Shown: positions 61,207 to 64,000 of the stretch, piece after piece | Layout: each line of letters starts with the position of its first letter | Numbering within the stretch: the first letter of the stretch is position 1 | Assembly (NCBI GenBank): GCA_019421365.1 | Contig: JAHZFJ010000001.1 | Span: 196,959 to 260,958, forward strand | DNA: 64,000 nucleotides | Reading direction: 5' to 3' | Origin: Lachnospiraceae bacterium | GTDB taxonomy: Bacteria > Bacillota > Clostridia > Lachnospirales > Lachnospiraceae | Translations under genes and position numbers: made by a program | Notes under the pieces: generated by a model | What the model saw: only the letters and a program-made list of their open reading frames with translations | What the model was told of the DNA's origin: nothing | Databases searched by the model: none

Positions 61207-61680
61207 ATGAAAGATATGAAAATGAAGACAAATATAAAGAGACAGATTTTATTTATGATTAATGGTGAGAATAAGTTGGTAACTATTGAAATGTTTAAAC
61301 AATCAAAGCTAAATGAATATGAAGAAAAATTTGAAATTTGCTTGATTGAAGAAAGTTTTAAAGAATTACTTAAAGATAAATATATTAGTAATGGGATGAA
61401 TAATAAGCCATTTAGTTACAATGATTACTTTGAATTGACTAGATTAGGACAAGAATATACTGAACACATAAAAAACCAAAAGCGTTGGAATATGACAATG
61501 GAGATATGTTCAAAATTAGAAGATTTTTCTGAACGAACAGTTAATTCAGTATATGATCAGCTTGTTCAAAAGGAAATTAACGAATTAGTATCTACTCCAT
61601 TGTATGAAATAACCAATGCAATGTATCAGCTTGCTGGAGAAATATCTACTTATAATATGAGACCTATATTTGGAAGATAA
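61207..61680 (+). CDS. Hypothetical protein of the accessory region
   Basis: The 157-residue protein is charged and mainly helical (KDMKMKTNIKRQILFMINGE; ELTRLGQEYTEHIKNQKRW), with a style like a winged-helix or MarR-type N-terminus, but no family is clear. ATG 61207 is preferred with AGGAGGA 6 bp upstream (61194-61200); ATG 61204 is too close, and the longer frame from GTG 61117 lies in the hairpin leader. Function unknown. Confidence 0.5.
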   Translation: MKDMKMKTNIKRQILFMINGENKLVTIEMFKQSKLNEYEEKFEICLIEESFKELLKDKYISNGMNNKPFSYNDYFELTRLGQEYTEHIKNQKRWNMTMEICSKLEDFSERTVNSVYDQLVQKEINELVSTPLYEITNAMYQLAGEISTYNMRPIFGR

Positions 61681-61691
61681 ATAATATTTAT

Positions 61692-61716
61692 GAGGGGATA
61701 GAAATCCGTCCCCTTC
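61692..61716 (+). other. GGGGA/TCCCC intergenic hairpin, copy 1
   Basis: GGGGA (61694-61698) pairs with TCCCC (61709-61713), flanked by GA and TTCC, in the gap between two accessory genes. A similar sequence recurs at 62169-62197. It is followed by AATAAAACTTA and the next gene's GGAGG. Confidence 0.45.
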
Positions 61717-61745
61717 CAATAAAACTTAATCGGAGGAAAAGAAAT

Positions 61746-62138
61746 ATGAAAATTGAGCAATTTATAAAAGAAATTTTAGACAATAGAGGGACATTTGTAT
61801 TAAATTACAATGGCTTAGATGAATTAGAAGAAAGCAATAGGAGACCTGTTATCGAAGTGCATTCCGCTGTTTTTACGAGCGTACATAAACTTAGAGATGA
61901 TTTACTTTCATTTTCACATTATCAAAAAGTTGGAGCTGATATTTATAAGGGTGAACCAATTGATAGAGTTTCCATGGCGACTGGTATGTCTTTGTATATT
62001 GATGTTAATAAGATTGAGCGAGTAGTTGGATTGCAAAAAGACCAATATCAAGACTTATTCGAATCAAGTTGGAGTGAGAAAGCATACAGGATTTTCTTAT
62101 CAAATGGTGACGTAATTAGTTTGGGGATGTTAGGTTAG
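61746..62138 (+). CDS. Hypothetical protein of the accessory region
   Basis: The 130-residue soluble protein has a helical N-terminus (EQFIKEILDNRGTFVLNYNG), a middle beta-rich part, and a C-terminal SNGDVISLGMLG. No family is recognised. CGGAGGAAAAG precedes ATG 61746. It lies between the two homologous GGGG/CCCC hairpins, so the three genes of this unit seem built from repeated gene-plus-hairpin cassettes. Confidence 0.5.
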   Translation: MKIEQFIKEILDNRGTFVLNYNGLDELEESNRRPVIEVHSAVFTSVHKLRDDLLSFSHYQKVGADIYKGEPIDRVSMATGMSLYIDVNKIERVVGLQKDQYQDLFESSWSEKAYRIFLSNGDVISLGMLG

Positions 62139-62168
62139 AAAGTCGTAATTAATAAAATAGATAAAATA

Positions 62169-62197
62169 GGAGGGGAACGAAATTCCTTACCCCTTCC
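62169..62197 (+). other. GGGG/CCCC intergenic hairpin, copy 2
   Basis: GGAGGGG (62169-62175) pairs with CCCCTTCC (62190-62197) with a bulge. The loop and the following TGTAAAATTA resemble copy 1 (61692-61716). It lies between two accessory genes and upstream of GGGAGGG. Confidence 0.45.
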
Positions 62198-62236
62198 TGT
62201 AAAATTATACATGTAAATAAGTAAGGGAGGGTTTAA

Positions 62237-63322
62237 TTGGATAAATTACAAACAAAGGTAAAAGAAAATTTAAGCGAAGGACTTATTATAAAAAATTACA
62301 AAGCATTAGCAGAACTTCTTGATGAAAAGGTATCAGGAACAAATACTAGAAAAGCACAATTAACAAATTGGAAGAGATATTTTGAACACAAGAAAGAAGG
62401 GCACAAATTCATAATAACAAAGGTTTACGATGAGCCATTGCCTGTAACGGAAGGAAAATCTGTTGGAAATAATATGGTTTACGTCAAATATATTGAGACG
62501 CTCTTGTTACATATACTATCGCAACAAGAGGATAAATCTATCATATGCACTAAAAATTATCTATTAGTCGCGTTAGGAATAACAAATAGAAAGTATACAG
62601 ATAGGGTTACAAGAAAGATGCTACTAAAGAACAAGACATTTACCAGTAAAGAAATTAATGATTTTGATAACAGAGCATACCAGGTAATAGATAGAATCTT
62701 ATTTAGTGCTTTAAATAGTTTGCAAAGAAGATGTTTGTTAAATTGGAGACAAGAACTTCATTATGAAATGATAGATGAATATACCGGTAAAACTATAACT
62801 TGTGTTGCTACGGATGATGAAGTAATAGGTTATACATCGGCTAAGTATGACGTATTGAAGGAACTAGGATTAGAAGAAGGAAAGCCAGATAAATATGATC
62901 AACTTAGAGATATTTACTTCTATAACAAGTCAGATAAATTTTATAAACTTTTAACGGATAAGCTATATGATTTATATGGCTGGGATAAAACGTATATTAT
63001 GTATCGCATAATGTATAAAAAAGAAAACATCCTTGACGCCATTCCACGAACAGAAAGTCAATTGAATAAGTTAGAACAGAAGTTAGAATTAAATTGCAAA
63101 GTGATTGATGCATTAAATAAAAACGCCAACACAAGATATAACAATATGGTGCAGAAGTATTACAAGAAATATGATGAGATTTTTAATGCTATTTTGGACG
63201 AAGTGTCATTTGACGACAAGACGATATACCAACCATATAGCGACTACATAGAGAAACAGCAACAGATCGCAGAAGAATTAATACGGATTCAAGATAACTC
63301 AAAGAAAAAAGCAATTTCATAA
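62237..63322 (+). CDS. Phage-type protein of unknown function
   Basis: The 361-residue protein has an N-terminal segment KNYKALAELLDEKVSGTNTR followed by KAQLTNWKRYFEHKKEGHKFIITKVYDEPL, which I recognise as a common N-terminal module of uncharacterised phage and mobile-element proteins in Firmicutes, possibly DNA-binding. The rest is helical with a C-terminal coiled coil (about 270-350). TTG 62237 is preceded by GGGAGGG. It would fit a replication or regulation role, but none is shown. Confidence 0.6.
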   Translation: MDKLQTKVKENLSEGLIIKNYKALAELLDEKVSGTNTRKAQLTNWKRYFEHKKEGHKFIITKVYDEPLPVTEGKSVGNNMVYVKYIETLLLHILSQQEDKSIICTKNYLLVALGITNRKYTDRVTRKMLLKNKTFTSKEINDFDNRAYQVIDRILFSALNSLQRRCLLNWRQELHYEMIDEYTGKTITCVATDDEVIGYTSAKYDVLKELGLEEGKPDKYDQLRDIYFYNKSDKFYKLLTDKLYDLYGWDKTYIMYRIMYKKENILDAIPRTESQLNKLEQKLELNCKVIDALNKNANTRYNNMVQKYYKKYDEIFNAILDEVSFDDKTIYQPYSDYIEKQQQIAEELIRIQDNSKKKAIS

Positions 63323-63429
63323 AAAATGACCAATAAACAGTCTAATAATATAAAACCTTTATTAATATGTTTATTGCGTAAATTTTAAATATAACACAAT
63401 TTTATATTAATGTCAATAATTATTTTCTT

Positions 63430-63535
63430 GGACAGGTTTGTGTAGCGTAGCGAAACAAAGATGGGCAAAACAAACATCTTGGTGAAAACGACCGTAGGGA
63501 AGTTTGAACCTTAGATGTGCGGTAGTGTCTTTTGT
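63430..63535 (+). ncRNA. Candidate structured RNA upstream of the last gene
   Basis: The stretch has several local pairings: AAGATG/CATCTT (63458-63463 with 63475-63480), ACCG-AGG with CCT-CGGT in the second half, and GACA/TGTC at the ends (63431-63434, 63526-63529), followed by TTTTGTTTTT. It is richer in G and C than the flanks and has no reading frame. It may be a small RNA or the leader of the following gene. Confidence 0.4.
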
Positions 63536-63583
63536 TTTTATCTGTGTGAGCGTAAGAATAGATTAGAAAGTGGAGGAGATTAG

Positions 63584-64000
63584 ATGATAAATGATAAAGT
63601 AGTAACTATTAAAGCAATTAATGCAGCTAGTATTAAGGATGTAAACTTAGGTAATCGTAAACATGTAGATGTATCTACAGTGGCACTAGATGATAGTTTA
63701 TTTGTTAGATATATGATTGGTAATACAAAGTTAAAAATAAAGAAGAGTACCGGAGAATGCAGTGATTTAATTTGTGTAAAGTTCCAGTATAGCACAAGAG
63801 ACTATGAAAATATGCTAAATAAAGCATATGATGCATTAAAGGATATAACAATTGATGCATTGTCTGCTAGTAAAATATTTAACCAACTATCATTCTGTAA
63901 TTATACAGATGATGATTTAACTCAATTGTGCAATAAGATGAATTATAATAAAAATGTTACTAATAAATTATTACATGTAAATAAGATTATATATGCAGAC
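63584..64000 (+). CDS. Hypothetical protein, 3' end outside the window
   Basis: The frame from ATG 63584 (AGTGGAGGAGATTAG upstream) is open to the last base, 139 codons. The visible part has alternating beta strands (VNLGNRKHVDVSTVALDDSL; GNTKLKIKKSTGECSDLICV) followed by helical segments. I cannot name a family from this much. A large enzyme of the phage early region, for instance a single-chain RNA polymerase-like protein, is only a guess from its general look. Confidence 0.6.
   Translation, partial: MINDKVVTIKAINAASIKDVNLGNRKHVDVSTVALDDSLFVRYMIGNTKLKIKKSTGECSDLICVKFQYSTRDYENMLNKAYDALKDITIDALSASKIFNQLSFCNYTDDDLTQLCNKMNYNKNVTNKLLHVNKIIYAD

Noticed and set aside
63580..63795. Minus-strand frame at the right end
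   Set aside because: The plus-strand frame has a strong ribosome-binding site and runs on to the window end; this one does not.

Overview
The window is AT-rich Firmicutes DNA. The order of the flagellar, chemotaxis and housekeeping genes, the CheC/CheD/FliY-type chemotaxis set, the PolC polymerase and the TTG/GTG starts with strong Shine-Dalgarno sites all point to a motile clostridium, probably a Lachnospiraceae member close to Lachnoclostridium phytofermentans. The family assignment is inference from gene order and protein style, not from a search.

Region 1 (1-32.8 kb) is a long, almost entirely co-directional flagellar/chemotaxis (fla/che) locus. It starts inside fliF and continues fliG-H-I-J, a YlxF/MotE-like gene, fliK, flgD, a small flagellar operon gene, flgE, flbD, motA-motB, fliL, fliM, fliY, cheY, fliO-P-Q-R, flhB-A-F-G, a PilZ (YcgR/DgrA-like) gene, cheB-A-W-C-D, a small membrane protein gene, a FliA/SigD sigma factor, a FapA/DUF342 gene and three less known genes. 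Together these encode the MS-ring/C-ring, the export apparatus and its ATPase, the hook with its cap and length control, the stator, the signalling kinase with its adaptation enzymes, and the late-class sigma factor. No cheR is present. Several hairpins or terminator-like structures sit inside the locus (after fliL, after cheW, before and after the sigma gene) and could set the relative expression of its segments.

Region 2 (32.8-53.8 kb) is the rpsB-tsf-(pyrH-frr-uppS-cdsA-dxr-rseP-ispG-polC) housekeeping block. Between tsf and pyrH, usually adjacent in Firmicutes, lie about 7.6 kb of other DNA: a 143-bp cloverleaf-like palindrome, tandem repeats, a DUF3788 gene, a probably truncated Cys-rich gene, a moxR gene that has lost its N-terminal part, DUF58 and membrane partner genes, a CPA-type cation/proton antiporter and a small secreted Cys-rich protein with a BspA-like repeat. 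This looks like an insertion/deletion hot spot.

Region 3 (53.8-56.9 kb) holds degV, a membrane-anchored family 3 glycoside hydrolase and tRNA-Glu(CTC).

Region 4 (56.9-64 kb) is accessory DNA that begins at the 3' end of tRNA-Glu, a classic integration site. It carries a short integrase-tail-like remnant with its own terminator, a HEFGH metallopeptidase-like protein, a TM2 protein, IS-end-like direct repeats, and two small genetic switches. Each switch has an XRE repressor transcribed leftwards and divergent promoters. The first has three evenly spaced 21-bp operators. Strings of small unknown genes, a phage-type protein and a last gene that runs off the window follow. No recombinase, transposase, structural phage gene or CRISPR array is visible, so the element is either a remnant or continues beyond the window.
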